A stretch of 64,000 bases of DNA, taken from Kaistella antarctica. GTDB lineage: Bacteria; Bacteroidota; Bacteroidia; Flavobacteriales; Weeksellaceae. The position numbers and the translations under genes are program-made. Location: assembly GCF_900109615.1 (NCBI RefSeq), contig NZ_FOIX01000001.1:620001-684000 (forward strand), in the 5' to 3' direction. Shown here piece by piece: positions 1-9,207 of the stretch; within the stretch, counting starts at the first letter, position 1, and each line of letters begins with the position of its first letter. The notes under the pieces are model-generated. The model saw only the letters and a program-made list of their open reading frames with translations, did not search any database and had not been told where the DNA came from.

Positions 1-590
1 TTTCTATCTCTAATCAAGGTGGAGGGCAAGGGCAAGGTGGCAACACTACCATTTATTTTAATGGATTAAAAGTCGATTCAAAAGGAGATGTTAATATTTT
101 TGGAATTGGCTATATCAAAGCGGAAGGCAAAACAATTGAAGAATTAACGATAGAAATTCAAAATAAAGTAAACGAAAATTTTGTTGATGGTAAATCTGAA
201 GTTCGTCTCAATACCGATGGAATTACCTATTATATTTTAGGAGATGTTGAAACGGTAGAAATCGGCGGCGAGAAAAAGGCCCATAAAAACACCCTTACCA
301 TCACCGAGGCTTTGGCAATTAATGGCGGTTTAAACAGGACGATTGATAGAACCAATGTCGTAATCCATAGAAAATTACCAGAAGGAATAAAAATCGCCAA
401 AATAGATTTAACCCGCGAAGATGTCATGAATTCGCCCTATTACTGGGTCCAAAATGGTGACGAAATTTTTCTCAACACCCGATCAAAGAACTTGAATGGT
501 TTTGGAAAGGATCCCATTCAAACATTAACTACGGGAGTCTCTTTGATCACGACCGCAATCACGATTTACTTAATCTTTACAAAACTTTAA
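1..590 (+). CDS. Polysaccharide export outer-membrane protein (Wza-like), C-terminal part
   Basis: The window opens inside this gene; the frame is open from base 3 to the stop at 588-590, giving about 195 residues. The visible part carries a polysaccharide-export/SLBB-type beta-rich segment (a run reading YYILGDVE, then an EALAINGG segment) and a C-terminal hydrophobic helix just before the stop. Family knowledge: Wza-type lipoproteins form the outer-membrane channel for capsule or exopolysaccharide. The Wzc-like kinase gene begins one base after the stop, which is the usual export pairing. The start and lipobox lie outside the window. Family assignment is by recognition of the SLBB-like pattern and context. 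Confidence 0.85.
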   Translation, partial: SISNQGGGQGQGGNTTIYFNGLKVDSKGDVNIFGIGYIKAEGKTIEELTIEIQNKVNENFVDGKSEVRLNTDGITYYILGDVETVEIGGEKKAHKNTLTITEALAINGGLNRTIDRTNVVIHRKLPEGIKIAKIDLTREDVMNSPYYWVQNGDEIFLNTRSKNLNGFGKDPIQTLTTGVSLITTAITIYLIFTKL

Positions 591-591
591 G

Positions 592-3075
592 ATGATTCCG
601 GGAAAAGAAAACACAAATACACCACCGCTGCAAGATAAAGTAGGATCATTTGCTATTTTTGATGTAGAACATTTTATCAGAAGATTGCTGAAAAACTGGT
701 ACTGGTTTTTGCTCATGGCGGCTTTGGGATACGGAATTTCCTGGGTTTACAGCAAGTATTATGCGCAGCGCGTTTATGCTTCAAACCTTTCATTGAGTAT
801 TTCTAATAGCACTGCAAGTTACTTCACGCCAAACCAGTCGATCAATTTCATTTGGGGAAATACTGGGAATCAAGATGGAGTTTATTTAAAGAAGATGTTG
901 CTATCTCGATCGCACAACGAATATTTAGTAAAGCAACTGGATTTGTATGTTAATTACGCGACAAAAGGTTTGATCAAACAAACCTACCTTGATAAATATG
1001 ATTCGCCCGTTTTCTTTGAAATCGACAAATCTTATTCTCAACAAGTTGATTATGCCATAACGCTTATTCCTAAAAGTGGCAATCGCTTTGAAGTGGTTTT
1101 GCCGCAGGACGGTGAATCAACCTCATTATATTCCTACGAAGCCGAAGGTTTTAAAACAATACAACCTTATAAAAGACCAGCAGATAAAACGATTTCTTTA
1201 AATGAATGGTATACATCACCGAATCTAAAATTTAGATTGGTCAAAAATGCTCGCCCGAGTGAGATTGTTTTTGAAAATATTATCGTCACCTTATCCACCG
1301 TTAACAATACCGTTAATAGTTTGGTAAGCACCATCAGTGTTGATTTTGATAAAGAAATCAGCACCATCATGATCATCGGCAAAAAAGGGTATAACCTGAA
1401 TGGAACTGTTAATTTCCTGAATACCTCGGTGGATGAACTTCAGAAAAAAAGATTAATTGACAGAAACGTTGTTGATAAAAACACTGAAAAATATTTGTTA
1501 GATAATCTAGCCAATATTCGTAAAAAATTAGATTCCAGTGCGTTGGTTTTAAACCACATGAAGGTTTCCGAAGGATTGTATAACATCAAAGATCGCGACG
1601 AGAAATCATTAGATAATATAAAAACGCTGGATGCAAAAAAAGCTGATTTTCTAACCAGAATCAATTCTTTGAACAGTATTAAAAATTCTTTGACCTCCCA
1701 GAATTTGGATCGAATGATCAGCACCAATGCTGCGGGAGTAGAAGATGGAGTGTTCAATGCCACGGTTTCTGAACTTAAAAATTTGTATGCTAAAAGACGA
1801 GAACTTGCTTTAATTTATACCCCAAACTCGGAGCCGATGAGGGAAATTAACAGATTGATTAATGAAGCTCGAACCAATTCCACAGGATCACTTCGAAATT
1901 ACTACAATACTTACGCAAATGAGATTTCGAAAATCGATCGGGAAATTGCACGGGCTAATGTTGATTTGGTGACCTATCCCGAAAAGGAAAGAAAGTACAT
2001 CGATGCCGAACGTGGTTACAACATGATTGAAGCGACCTACAATACTTTGCTTACCAAGCAGAATGAAACGCAAATCAGAGTTGCTACTAATAAATCTGAT
2101 ATCAATGTAATTGATCCTGCGAAAAATCTGGGGCAAGGACCTATTGCTCCAAATATTACGAAGACCAAATATACCATCATCGGCGGATTACTTCTTTTGC
2201 CGTTGATATTTTTAAGTATCGGTCAAGTTCTCGATAACAGAATTAGAAATATTAAAGAATTAGTTCAGGCTACTAAAATTCCGCTGTTAGGCGTTATTGG
2301 CAGAAGCAGCCATGATAATAATCTGACCGTTCTAGAGCAGCCACGATCTTCCATTTCTGAAGCTTTCCGTGGAATTAGAGCCAATCTGCGGTTTTTACAT
2401 AAAGAAGATAATCAGTCTAAAGTTATTTTGGTCACCTCCTCCATTGGTGGCGAAGGTAAAACGTATGTTTCAATTAATATAGCCTCAGTACTGGGCTTAA
2501 GTGGTAAGAAAACAATTCTTTTGGGGATGGATCTTAGAAAACCCAAGATTTTTGGGGACTTCAAAATCGATAATCAATATGGAATTTCGAACTACTTAAC
2601 TGGCGAAGTAGAAATGGATAAGATTATTAATAAAACTTCCATTCCAGATTTAGATGTGTCGACTTCGGGTCCAATTCCACCAAATCCTTCAGAGTTATTG
2701 ATGAGTACGCGAAATATTGATTTTATAAAAGAGTTAAAAAATCATTACGATTTTATAATTATCGATTCGCCGCCCGTCGGTTTGGTGGCCGATTCTTTTG
2801 AGTTAATGAGTTATTCAGATGCCAGCATTTATGTGGTACGGCATGAATATACAGAAAAACACATGTTGAAAATGATCACTGAAAAGTATCACAATCACGA
2901 GGTGAAAAATTTAGGATTGGTTTATAATGATTACCAGGCAGAAAATGGTTATGGCTACGGCTATGGCTATGGCTACGGTTATGGCTACGGTTACTTTGAA
3001 GAAGATGCCAATTACCAGGAACCAACCTTAATTAAGATTAGAAATAAGATTAGAAAATTGATTGGTAAAAATTAG
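592..3075 (+). CDS. Wzc-like polysaccharide co-polymerase / tyrosine autokinase
   Basis: 827 residues. An N-terminal Wzz-type domain with a membrane segment near residues 35-55 is followed by a long periplasmic coiled-coil region, a second membrane segment near 530-550, and a cytoplasmic BY-kinase domain. The kinase shows Walker A (GGEGKT, about residue 618), Walker A' (GMDLRKP, where the first Asp of the usual DxD is Gly) and Walker B (IIIDSPP). The C-terminus carries eight Gly-Tyr units, matching the tyrosine cluster that BY-kinases autophosphorylate. The family controls chain length and export of capsule or exopolysaccharide at the inner membrane with the Wza channel. It starts one base after the upstream Wza-like gene, so co-translation is likely. 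Confidence 0.92.
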   Translation: MIPGKENTNTPPLQDKVGSFAIFDVEHFIRRLLKNWYWFLLMAALGYGISWVYSKYYAQRVYASNLSLSISNSTASYFTPNQSINFIWGNTGNQDGVYLKKMLLSRSHNEYLVKQLDLYVNYATKGLIKQTYLDKYDSPVFFEIDKSYSQQVDYAITLIPKSGNRFEVVLPQDGESTSLYSYEAEGFKTIQPYKRPADKTISLNEWYTSPNLKFRLVKNARPSEIVFENIIVTLSTVNNTVNSLVSTISVDFDKEISTIMIIGKKGYNLNGTVNFLNTSVDELQKKRLIDRNVVDKNTEKYLLDNLANIRKKLDSSALVLNHMKVSEGLYNIKDRDEKSLDNIKTLDAKKADFLTRINSLNSIKNSLTSQNLDRMISTNAAGVEDGVFNATVSELKNLYAKRRELALIYTPNSEPMREINRLINEARTNSTGSLRNYYNTYANEISKIDREIARANVDLVTYPEKERKYIDAERGYNMIEATYNTLLTKQNETQIRVATNKSDINVIDPAKNLGQGPIAPNITKTKYTIIGGLLLLPLIFLSIGQVLDNRIRNIKELVQATKIPLLGVIGRSSHDNNLTVLEQPRSSISEAFRGIRANLRFLHKEDNQSKVILVTSSIGGEGKTYVSINIASVLGLSGKKTILLGMDLRKPKIFGDFKIDNQYGISNYLTGEVEMDKIINKTSIPDLDVSTSGPIPPNPSELLMSTRNIDFIKELKNHYDFIIIDSPPVGLVADSFELMSYSDASIYVVRHEYTEKHMLKMITEKYHNHEVKNLGLVYNDYQAENGYGYGYGYGYGYGYGYFEEDANYQEPTLIKIRNKIRKLIGKN
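2947..2994 (+). repeat. Eight in-frame hexanucleotide repeats encoding (Gly-Tyr)8
   Basis: Eight consecutive GGY-TAY codon pairs lie near the 3' end of the kinase gene. Third positions alternate between C and T, so the array is degenerate at DNA level, which lowers but does not remove slippage. Gain or loss of whole units would keep the frame and change the number of phosphorylatable tyrosines. Confidence 0.9.
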
Positions 3076-3191
3076 CTATTAATTTTTTACTAGTCTTAAT
3101 TAAATTTTCATAAAATCATAAAAAGAATAATTAACCGTTTTAGGAGCTAAACATTATGCTTTTTTGAGGGTATTTAACTAAAAATTAAGAA

Positions 3192-3221
3192 TTTCATTAA
3201 GGTAAAAATGTTTTATATTTG
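3192..3221 (+). promoter_or_regulatory. Bacteroidetes-type promoter for the DUF6089-uppS-bamA operon
   Basis: A TATATTTG -7 box is at 3214-3221, and a TTTC close to the TTTG -33 consensus is 18 bases upstream (3192-3195). It sits 35 bases before the DUF6089 start. The pattern matches the flavobacterial sigma-A consensus. Confidence 0.6.
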
Positions 3222-3256
3222 CAAAATTATTCATAAAATTTCAGGTACAGCCATTC

Positions 3257-4147
3257 ATGCAGAAAAAAGTTATTTACACCCTTATCGCGTTGTTTTTTGT
3301 TTCAGTTGCCTACAAAGGTCAACGTCATGAAATAGGAGTGCAGCTTGGTATGAGTAATTTGGTGGGGGATATTGGGAGAACCAATTATGTTTTGCAGAAA
3401 CCAACCCGTAATTATACAGATTACGGCATTCCCTTTTACGGCGGTATTCTTTACCGAATGAATTTTAATCCTTACCAAACGGTGAGGTTGAATTTAGGGT
3501 ACAGCCATATTCAATTCATTGATGTCTTGGCTAAAGAACAGTATCGTAGAAATAGAAAATTGTCGGGTACGAATTCAATTATGGAAGCTGACCTAATTTT
3601 TGAATACAATTTTTTCCCCGTTAATGATGAGCAAAAAGGTTTACTTAGTCCTTACATTTTCGGCGGGTTGGGTGCAATGTACGCGAGTACGGCACAATTT
3701 ACTATAGCAAATGATTTTTATAAAGATAGTAAAGGAGATCCTAAAGCGCCGTCTTCTTTTGGTGACTTTGAAACTAGGGAAGAATATATTAACGGAAAGA
3801 AACTAACCATGTCCATTCCATTCGGTATTGGATTGAAATATAAATTTAATTATAACTGGTCTCTGTTTGGTGAACTTATGTTTCGACCTACATTTTCCGA
3901 TTCGATTGATTACAGCGTCATTAATGATGATAATATAAATATATCTTATAAGAAAAAAAATATTGGAGGTACGGATTATGATTTAGGTAAAGGCGAATAT
4001 AGAGTAGAAGCTGATAAGAGATCCGCTGAAATACTTAAAAAATTAGAGAGTCGTCAAATAGGAAACATCAATTCTAAAGATTGGGTGAATACCATTTCCA
4101 TCGGACTCAGTTATTCATTCGGAAGACCACCATGTTATTGTGATTAA
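3257..4147 (+). CDS. DUF6089-family outer-membrane beta-barrel protein
   Basis: 296 residues with a short signal peptide (MQKKVIYTLIALFFVSVAYK). Repeated amphipathic beta strands with aromatic ends follow, such as FNPYQTVRLNLGYSHIQF, ending in SIGLSYSFGR near the C-terminus, as expected of an outer-membrane barrel. I recognise it as the DUF6089 family that habitually precedes uppS and bamA in Flavobacteriia. Its role is unknown; position suggests a link to outer-membrane assembly. The stop is 3 bases before the uppS start. Confidence 0.8.
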   Translation: MQKKVIYTLIALFFVSVAYKGQRHEIGVQLGMSNLVGDIGRTNYVLQKPTRNYTDYGIPFYGGILYRMNFNPYQTVRLNLGYSHIQFIDVLAKEQYRRNRKLSGTNSIMEADLIFEYNFFPVNDEQKGLLSPYIFGGLGAMYASTAQFTIANDFYKDSKGDPKAPSSFGDFETREEYINGKKLTMSIPFGIGLKYKFNYNWSLFGELMFRPTFSDSIDYSVINDDNINISYKKKNIGGTDYDLGKGEYRVEADKRSAEILKKLESRQIGNINSKDWVNTISIGLSYSFGRPPCYCD

Positions 4148-4150
4148 AAT

Positions 4151-4903
4151 ATGCAGTCGATAAAAGAAAAATTAAATCTGGATCAGCTTCCAAAGCATGT
4201 TGCCATCATTATGGATGGAAACGGCAGGTGGGCAAAATCCCGCGGAGAGGAAAGAACTTTCGGACATAAACACGCCATTCAGGCGGTGCGAAACGCGGTG
4301 AATGCTTGTAACGAAATTCATATTCCTTACCTTACACTCTACACCTTTTCTTCGGAAAACTGGAAGAGACCAGATGATGAGGTAAGTACGCTGATGGGTT
4401 TGATTTCAGAAACGTTGTTGTTAGAAGCTGAAGATATCTTTAGCAAAGGTTTGAGAATGCATATCATTGGCGACATTAAAAAATTGCCGGAATTAGTTCA
4501 GGAACAACTGCATCAGTTGGTAGAAATCACCAAGAATAACGATCGAGGAAATCTTATTCTGGCCCTAAGTTACGGTTCGCACAAAGAAATTTTGAATGCG
4601 GTAAAGGAAATTAGTTCGAAAGTAAAAAGTGGCGAACTGACTGAAGAAGACATTACAGAAGAAGTTTTTGAAAATCATTTATATACTAAAGAATTTCCGC
4701 CGGTTGATTTATTGATCAGAACCAGTGGTGAAGTTAGAATCAGTAACTTTCTGCTTTGGCAAATTGCCTATGCAGAATTGCAGTTTTTAGATATCCTATG
4801 GCCAGATTTCGGTCAAGAAGATTTCTTTAAATGTATTTATGATTACCAGTGCAAAGAAAGAAGATTCGGTAAAACAAGTGAACAGCTTGACGAACAATTA
4901 TAG
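4151..4903 (+). CDS. uppS: Isoprenyl transferase (undecaprenyl diphosphate synthase family)
   Basis: 250 residues, normal for the family. The cis-prenyltransferase signature MDGNGRWAK is at residues 21-29, with catalytic Asp at 22. The substrate-binding SSENWKRP segment and the C-terminal LLIRTSGEVRISNFLLWQ block with AELQFLDILWPDF are all present. It condenses isopentenyl diphosphate onto farnesyl diphosphate to make the C55 lipid carrier for peptidoglycan and surface glycans in the cytoplasm. It lies between the DUF6089 gene and bamA in one operon. Confidence 0.97.
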   Translation: MQSIKEKLNLDQLPKHVAIIMDGNGRWAKSRGEERTFGHKHAIQAVRNAVNACNEIHIPYLTLYTFSSENWKRPDDEVSTLMGLISETLLLEAEDIFSKGLRMHIIGDIKKLPELVQEQLHQLVEITKNNDRGNLILALSYGSHKEILNAVKEISSKVKSGELTEEDITEEVFENHLYTKEFPPVDLLIRTSGEVRISNFLLWQIAYAELQFLDILWPDFGQEDFFKCIYDYQCKERRFGKTSEQLDEQL

Positions 4904-4932
4904 ATAAAAGAAAATAGTTAGCAAGATAAAAA

Positions 4933-7470
4933 ATGAAGTTTAAATTCTTACCCATCATCATGTTTGTGGCCTCAGCCCATTTTTATGGTCAGATTACGCC
5001 GCCGCAAAATACCCAAGAAAGCAATGCTGTTCAAGCTCAAGATGAAGCTGGGACTTATATCCTGAAAGACATTGTCGTAGATGGTGTTAAAAAATATACT
5101 GCTGCTCAAATTTTAAGATTTACGGGTCTTAACAAAAATGAGAGTGTAGAAATCCCTGGTCAAAAAATAAGCAACGCCATAAAAAAACTCTGGGAAACTC
5201 AATCTTTCTCAGAAGTTGAAGTTTATATCGAAAGTTTAGAAGGGGATCAAGTTGTTTTGCGATTTAACCTTCAGGATTTGAAAGATTTAGGAGAAGTTAA
5301 GTTTAAAGGCAAAGGAATTGGAAAATCGAAAAGTGAGAAACTTGCGAAAGACAACAATCTAAAGCCGGGAACCAAAATTACCCAAAATTTAGTTTCTACG
5401 CTTAAAACCAATATTCCGAAAGAGTATATTAAAAAAGGTTTTGCTGATGCCAAAGTGACGATTCAAGATCAAGTGAATGCTGGAGATCCGAACTTGGTAG
5501 ATTGGACTATTACCGTAGATAAAGGCAGAAAAATTAAAATCAGCCATATTGAATTTGAAGGAAATGATAATGTTCCCGATAAAAAACTTCGTAAGAAGGC
5601 CTTTAAAGATACGAAGCAAAAAGGCTTGAGTATTCAAGGAATTCTTAAACCTTCGAAATTCATCCAGGATAAATATGACGATGATAAAGGCAACTTGATT
5701 AACTATTATCGATCTTTAGGTTTCCGTGATGCACAGATTGTTTCTGATTCGGTTTGGAGAAATCCTCAGAATCAATATGAAATTAATGTAAAACTGAATG
5801 AAGGAAAAAAATACTATATCGGTGATGTGAATTTCTTAGGAAATACAGCATTCGCTACCGATTATTTACAAAAAGTTTTAGGCTATAAAACAGGAGATAT
5901 TTACGATGCAGTCGGCTTCAACAAAAAAGTAGGTGAAGACGGTGGTAAAGAAGATGATTCTGATATCAAGTCTATTTATATGAATAGTGGTTATCTTTTC
6001 TCTAATGTAACTCCGATTGAGAAATCAGTACAGGGAGATTCCATTAACTTGGAAATTAGAATTAATGAAGGTGAAAAAGCAACCTGGAATCGCGTAACTT
6101 GGAGTGGAAATACCACAACTCATGACCACGTAATTCTTCGTTCCCTAAGAACAAAGCCCGGAAGTTTGTTTGCTAAAAGTGATATTAAAAGAACTTATTT
6201 CGATTTAGCAGGAATGCAGTTCTTTGATCCGCAGCAAGTTGGCCAGCAAATTACACCTAACCCACAAGATAATACCGTAGATGTTCATTGGACCTTGGTA
6301 GAGAAAGGTTCTTCCCAAGTTCAGTTGCAAGCTGGGTACGGTGGAGGATCGTTCATCGGTACTCTAGGATTGACTTTTAATAACTTCTCATTGAGAAACT
6401 TTTTGAAGTTCAAAGATTTTAAACCAGTTCCACAAGGAGACGGACAAACTTTATCAATCCAAGCCCAAGCTGGGCAGTTCTTCCAGAATTATGGGATTTC
6501 ATTTACAGAGCCATGGTTGTTTGGAACGAAACCAACGGCACTTTCAGTTGGAGTCAACCAATCTTTGGTTCGCTACTCTGATCAGTTTGGAGCGACTCAA
6601 AAATTAAATATATTCTCCGCAAGTGCAGGGTTAAACAGACTTTTGAGATGGCCAGATGATTATTTCTCTTTGTATACTGGAATTCAGTATCAGAGTTATG
6701 ATTTTGAAAATTATCCGTTCCAGTTTGGAAATGAAACTGAATACAATGGTTCAGCGAAAAACTTTAGTTTTAACATTGGGTTAAGTAGAAACTCTGCTGG
6801 ATTAGATCCTATCTTCCCAACTCAGGGTTCAAATATTGAAGCATCTGTGAAATTTACGCCACCATATTCACTCTTTAATGATAAAGATTATTCGAGTATG
6901 CCGGCAATTGAGAAGTATAAATGGCTAGAATTTTATAAAGTAAAATTGAAAGCTGATATTTACAATACCGTAGTTGGAAAAATGGTTTTAAGAAGTACGG
7001 CAGAAATGGGATTCTTAAACGGATACAATAAAGAGTTAGGAGCGCCGCCATTTGAGAGATTCTACGTCGGTGGAACTGGTCTTTTCGGTGGAAGATATGA
7101 CGGTAGAGAATTGGTGCCACTTCGTGGGTACGAAAACGCTTCTTCTACGGGAGGAACTATCGATGATGTTACTCCTATGGGTGGAGCGACTATTTACAAT
7201 AGATTTGCCTTGGAATTAAGATATCCAATTTCAATGAATCAAACGGCGAAGATTTATGCGCTATCTTTCTTAGAAGGAGGAAACGCTTATAATTCTTTCG
7301 GTACATACAATCCTTTCCAGTTGAAACGTTCAGCAGGAGTTGGGATTAGAGTTTACATGGGAGCTTTCGGATTGATCGGATTTGATTTCGCTTATGGATT
7401 TGATAAAACGGCAATGGGCACAGAACCTTCAGGTTGGAAAACACACTTCCTGATGAACCAATCATTATAA
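4933..7470 (+). CDS. bamA: Outer-membrane protein assembly factor BamA
   Basis: 845 residues. A signal peptide is cleaved around residue 20. It is followed by tandem POTRA domains (about 45-445, for example the LKDIVVDGVKKYTAAQIL strand-helix start) and a 16-strand-type barrel from about 450 to the end. The barrel contains the conserved lid-loop GGxxxxRGYE-like sequence (FGGRYDGRELVPLRGYE). BamA inserts beta-barrel proteins into the outer membrane. Two OmpH/Skp chaperone genes follow, which together form a coherent barrel-delivery unit. Confidence 0.96.
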   Translation: MKFKFLPIIMFVASAHFYGQITPPQNTQESNAVQAQDEAGTYILKDIVVDGVKKYTAAQILRFTGLNKNESVEIPGQKISNAIKKLWETQSFSEVEVYIESLEGDQVVLRFNLQDLKDLGEVKFKGKGIGKSKSEKLAKDNNLKPGTKITQNLVSTLKTNIPKEYIKKGFADAKVTIQDQVNAGDPNLVDWTITVDKGRKIKISHIEFEGNDNVPDKKLRKKAFKDTKQKGLSIQGILKPSKFIQDKYDDDKGNLINYYRSLGFRDAQIVSDSVWRNPQNQYEINVKLNEGKKYYIGDVNFLGNTAFATDYLQKVLGYKTGDIYDAVGFNKKVGEDGGKEDDSDIKSIYMNSGYLFSNVTPIEKSVQGDSINLEIRINEGEKATWNRVTWSGNTTTHDHVILRSLRTKPGSLFAKSDIKRTYFDLAGMQFFDPQQVGQQITPNPQDNTVDVHWTLVEKGSSQVQLQAGYGGGSFIGTLGLTFNNFSLRNFLKFKDFKPVPQGDGQTLSIQAQAGQFFQNYGISFTEPWLFGTKPTALSVGVNQSLVRYSDQFGATQKLNIFSASAGLNRLLRWPDDYFSLYTGIQYQSYDFENYPFQFGNETEYNGSAKNFSFNIGLSRNSAGLDPIFPTQGSNIEASVKFTPPYSLFNDKDYSSMPAIEKYKWLEFYKVKLKADIYNTVVGKMVLRSTAEMGFLNGYNKELGAPPFERFYVGGTGLFGGRYDGRELVPLRGYENASSTGGTIDDVTPMGGATIYNRFALELRYPISMNQTAKIYALSFLEGGNAYNSFGTYNPFQLKRSAGVGIRVYMGAFGLIGFDFAYGFDKTAMGTEPSGWKTHFLMNQSL

Positions 7471-7481
7471 ACTTAACAAAA

Positions 7482-8147
7482 ATGAAAAAGTTTCAATTAT
7501 TATTCATTTTCCTGCTGAGCTTTGCTACCATTGCAAATGCCCAGAAAATAGGAGTGGTTGATACCGATTATATTCTCGGTAAATTGCCTCAGTACAAAGA
7601 GGCAGAAACGAGATTGAATGAACAGATTACCAATTGGCAAAATGAAATTCAAACTTTGCAAACTGACTTTGAAAAAAAGAAAACAACCTTAGAGAATGAG
7701 AAAGTTCTTTTGATTGGGGATCAGCTGAAGCTTCGTCAAAAAGAAGTTGATGATTTAGATAAAAGAATCAAAGTGATGATCAATAATCGATTTGGATCTT
7801 TAGGAGAAGTCAATAACGCCAGATCAAATTTGACCAAACCTTTTCAGGATCTTATTTGGGGCGCAATCAAGACGGTATCTGAGAAAAATACTTTGGGCAT
7901 AGTTCTTGATAAAAGCAATAACATTAGCGTGATTTTTCTTGATAAAAGATACGATTACACTGATAAAGTATTAGATTTGCTACTCAAAAATTCTCCCGAA
8001 AAAAAGACCGAAAAAGGAACTCCTAACAAGAGAAATATCAATGATTCTAGAAATGAAAAGATGAGAATTATGAAAGAACAAGAGAGAGAATCTAAGGATG
8101 TGAAAGCAAAAAAAATAGAAACAATTAACAAATCAACCATAAATTAA
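7482..8147 (+). CDS. OmpH/Skp-family periplasmic chaperone (first copy)
   Basis: 221 residues from the ATG at 7482. An upstream in-frame ATG at 7434 would overlap bamA and lacks a signal peptide in the right place, so 7482 is preferred: it gives MKKFQLLFIFLLSFATIANA-Q. The mature part begins KIGVVDTDYILGKLPQ, typical of OmpH. A long charged coiled-coil middle follows, and a Lys/Glu-rich C-terminal extension (about residues 170-221) is not present in the second copy. Skp-like trimers hold unfolded outer-membrane proteins in the periplasm. Confidence 0.9.
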   Translation: MKKFQLLFIFLLSFATIANAQKIGVVDTDYILGKLPQYKEAETRLNEQITNWQNEIQTLQTDFEKKKTTLENEKVLLIGDQLKLRQKEVDDLDKRIKVMINNRFGSLGEVNNARSNLTKPFQDLIWGAIKTVSEKNTLGIVLDKSNNISVIFLDKRYDYTDKVLDLLLKNSPEKKTEKGTPNKRNINDSRNEKMRIMKEQERESKDVKAKKIETINKSTIN

Positions 8148-8160
8148 TTTAATCCCAATT

Positions 8161-8655
8161 ATGAAAAAATTAAGTGTATTATTCGCAGCAGTAATGTTGA
8201 TGGCAACTGTAGGAGTTGCTAAAGCGCAGAAAGTTGCAATGATGGATTATGAAGCGGTACTAGCCGTAATGCCAGAAACTAAGAAAATGACAACTGACCT
8301 AGAAGCTTTTAGTAAAACTAAAGGTGATGAATTAAATAAGCAAGCAGAAGCATTTCAGAAAGAAGTGCAAGCATATCAAGCTGAAGGAGCTAAGTTAACA
8401 GAGGCTCAGAGAAATGCGAAAGAAGCAGATCTTCAAAAAAAGCAACAAAGTTTGCAGCAAATTCAGACTACAGCTCAAAATGATTTGGCTCAAAGAAGAG
8501 ATACAGCGGTTAAACCGATTATCGACAAATTAAATAAAGCAGTAGAGAAAGTAGCAAAAGCAAACGGATACGATTTTATCATTGATGCAGGTGCATTAAT
8601 CTACAAAGGTGGTCCAGATGCTACTCCTGGAGTGAAGAAAGAATTAGGACTTTAA
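8161..8655 (+). CDS. OmpH/Skp-family periplasmic chaperone (second copy)
   Basis: 164 residues with a signal peptide ending AKA-Q. The OmpH start VAMMDYEAVLAVMPE is followed by a Gln/Lys/Ala-rich coiled coil and the C-terminal GYDFIIDAGALIY strand. It is paralogous to the gene 13 bases upstream but lacks that gene's charged tail. Last gene of the outer-membrane assembly operon, with a strong terminator 19 bases downstream. Confidence 0.93.
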   Translation: MKKLSVLFAAVMLMATVGVAKAQKVAMMDYEAVLAVMPETKKMTTDLEAFSKTKGDELNKQAEAFQKEVQAYQAEGAKLTEAQRNAKEADLQKKQQSLQQIQTTAQNDLAQRRDTAVKPIIDKLNKAVEKVAKANGYDFIIDAGALIYKGGPDATPGVKKELGL

Positions 8656-8674
8656 GAGATTATTTTAATATCCC

Positions 8675-8704
8675 AAACCATCCCAATTATGGGATGGTTT
8701 TTTT
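8675..8704 (+). terminator. Rho-independent terminator after the bamA-ompH operon
   Basis: A perfect 10-bp stem (AAACCATCCC at 8675-8684, GGGATGGTTT at 8691-8700) has a 6-base loop and continues into a T run. Confidence 0.92.
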
Positions 8705-8711
8705 AATTTTG
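8704..8711 (+). promoter_or_regulatory. -7 box for the thioesterase-rfbD-bshB1 operon
   Basis: TAATTTTG matches TAnnTTTG exactly and overlaps the last bases of the preceding terminator. It ends only 4 bases before the ATG at 8716, so transcription would start at or within a few bases of the start codon. Confidence 0.5.
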
Positions 8712-8715
8712 TACC

Positions 8716-9207
8716 ATGCAAAAAGAAATTTCAAATCTGTCTAGAATTCGTTTCAGTGATTGCGATCCCATTGGACATCTGAATAATGTAAAGTATTTGG
8801 AGTATATGCTCAATGCGAGAGAGGATCATGTAGAATCTGGCTATGGCTTTACTTATGAAGAATACACTCGCAAAACTGGTTGCACTTGGATTACCATTCA
8901 AAATGAAATCGCTTATCTAAAGGAAGTTCGGTATAACGCCAGAGTTCAGATTTCCAGCAAGACGATTGAAGTGGGTGACCGAGTTTCGAAAGTTGAAATT
9001 TTAATGAAAAGTGAAGACGGCCAAACCATTCACAGTATTTTGTGGATGACTGTGATTTATTTTAATATGAAAACGCGTAAGTCAGATTCGCATCCCGAAG
9101 ATACGAAACGACTTTTTGAAAAGTTTTTGGTTGATCTAGACGAAAAAGATTTTAAAAGTCGCGTAGCCTATTTTAGAAAGCAGAATAAAAAAGCAAAATC
9201 AGCATGA
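8716..9207 (+). CDS. Acyl-CoA thioesterase (4HBT hot-dog fold)
   Basis: 163 residues. The 4-hydroxybenzoyl-CoA-thioesterase-type motif DCDPIGHLNNVKYLEY lies at residues 15-30, with the conserved Asp and Asn. The length fits one hot-dog domain with a Lys-rich C-terminal tail. It probably hydrolyses an acyl-CoA in the cytosol; the substrate cannot be told. It overlaps rfbD by ATGA. An upstream -7 box suggests a nearly leaderless message. Confidence 0.85.
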   Translation: MQKEISNLSRIRFSDCDPIGHLNNVKYLEYMLNAREDHVESGYGFTYEEYTRKTGCTWITIQNEIAYLKEVRYNARVQISSKTIEVGDRVSKVEILMKSEDGQTIHSILWMTVIYFNMKTRKSDSHPEDTKRLFEKFLVDLDEKDFKSRVAYFRKQNKKAKSA

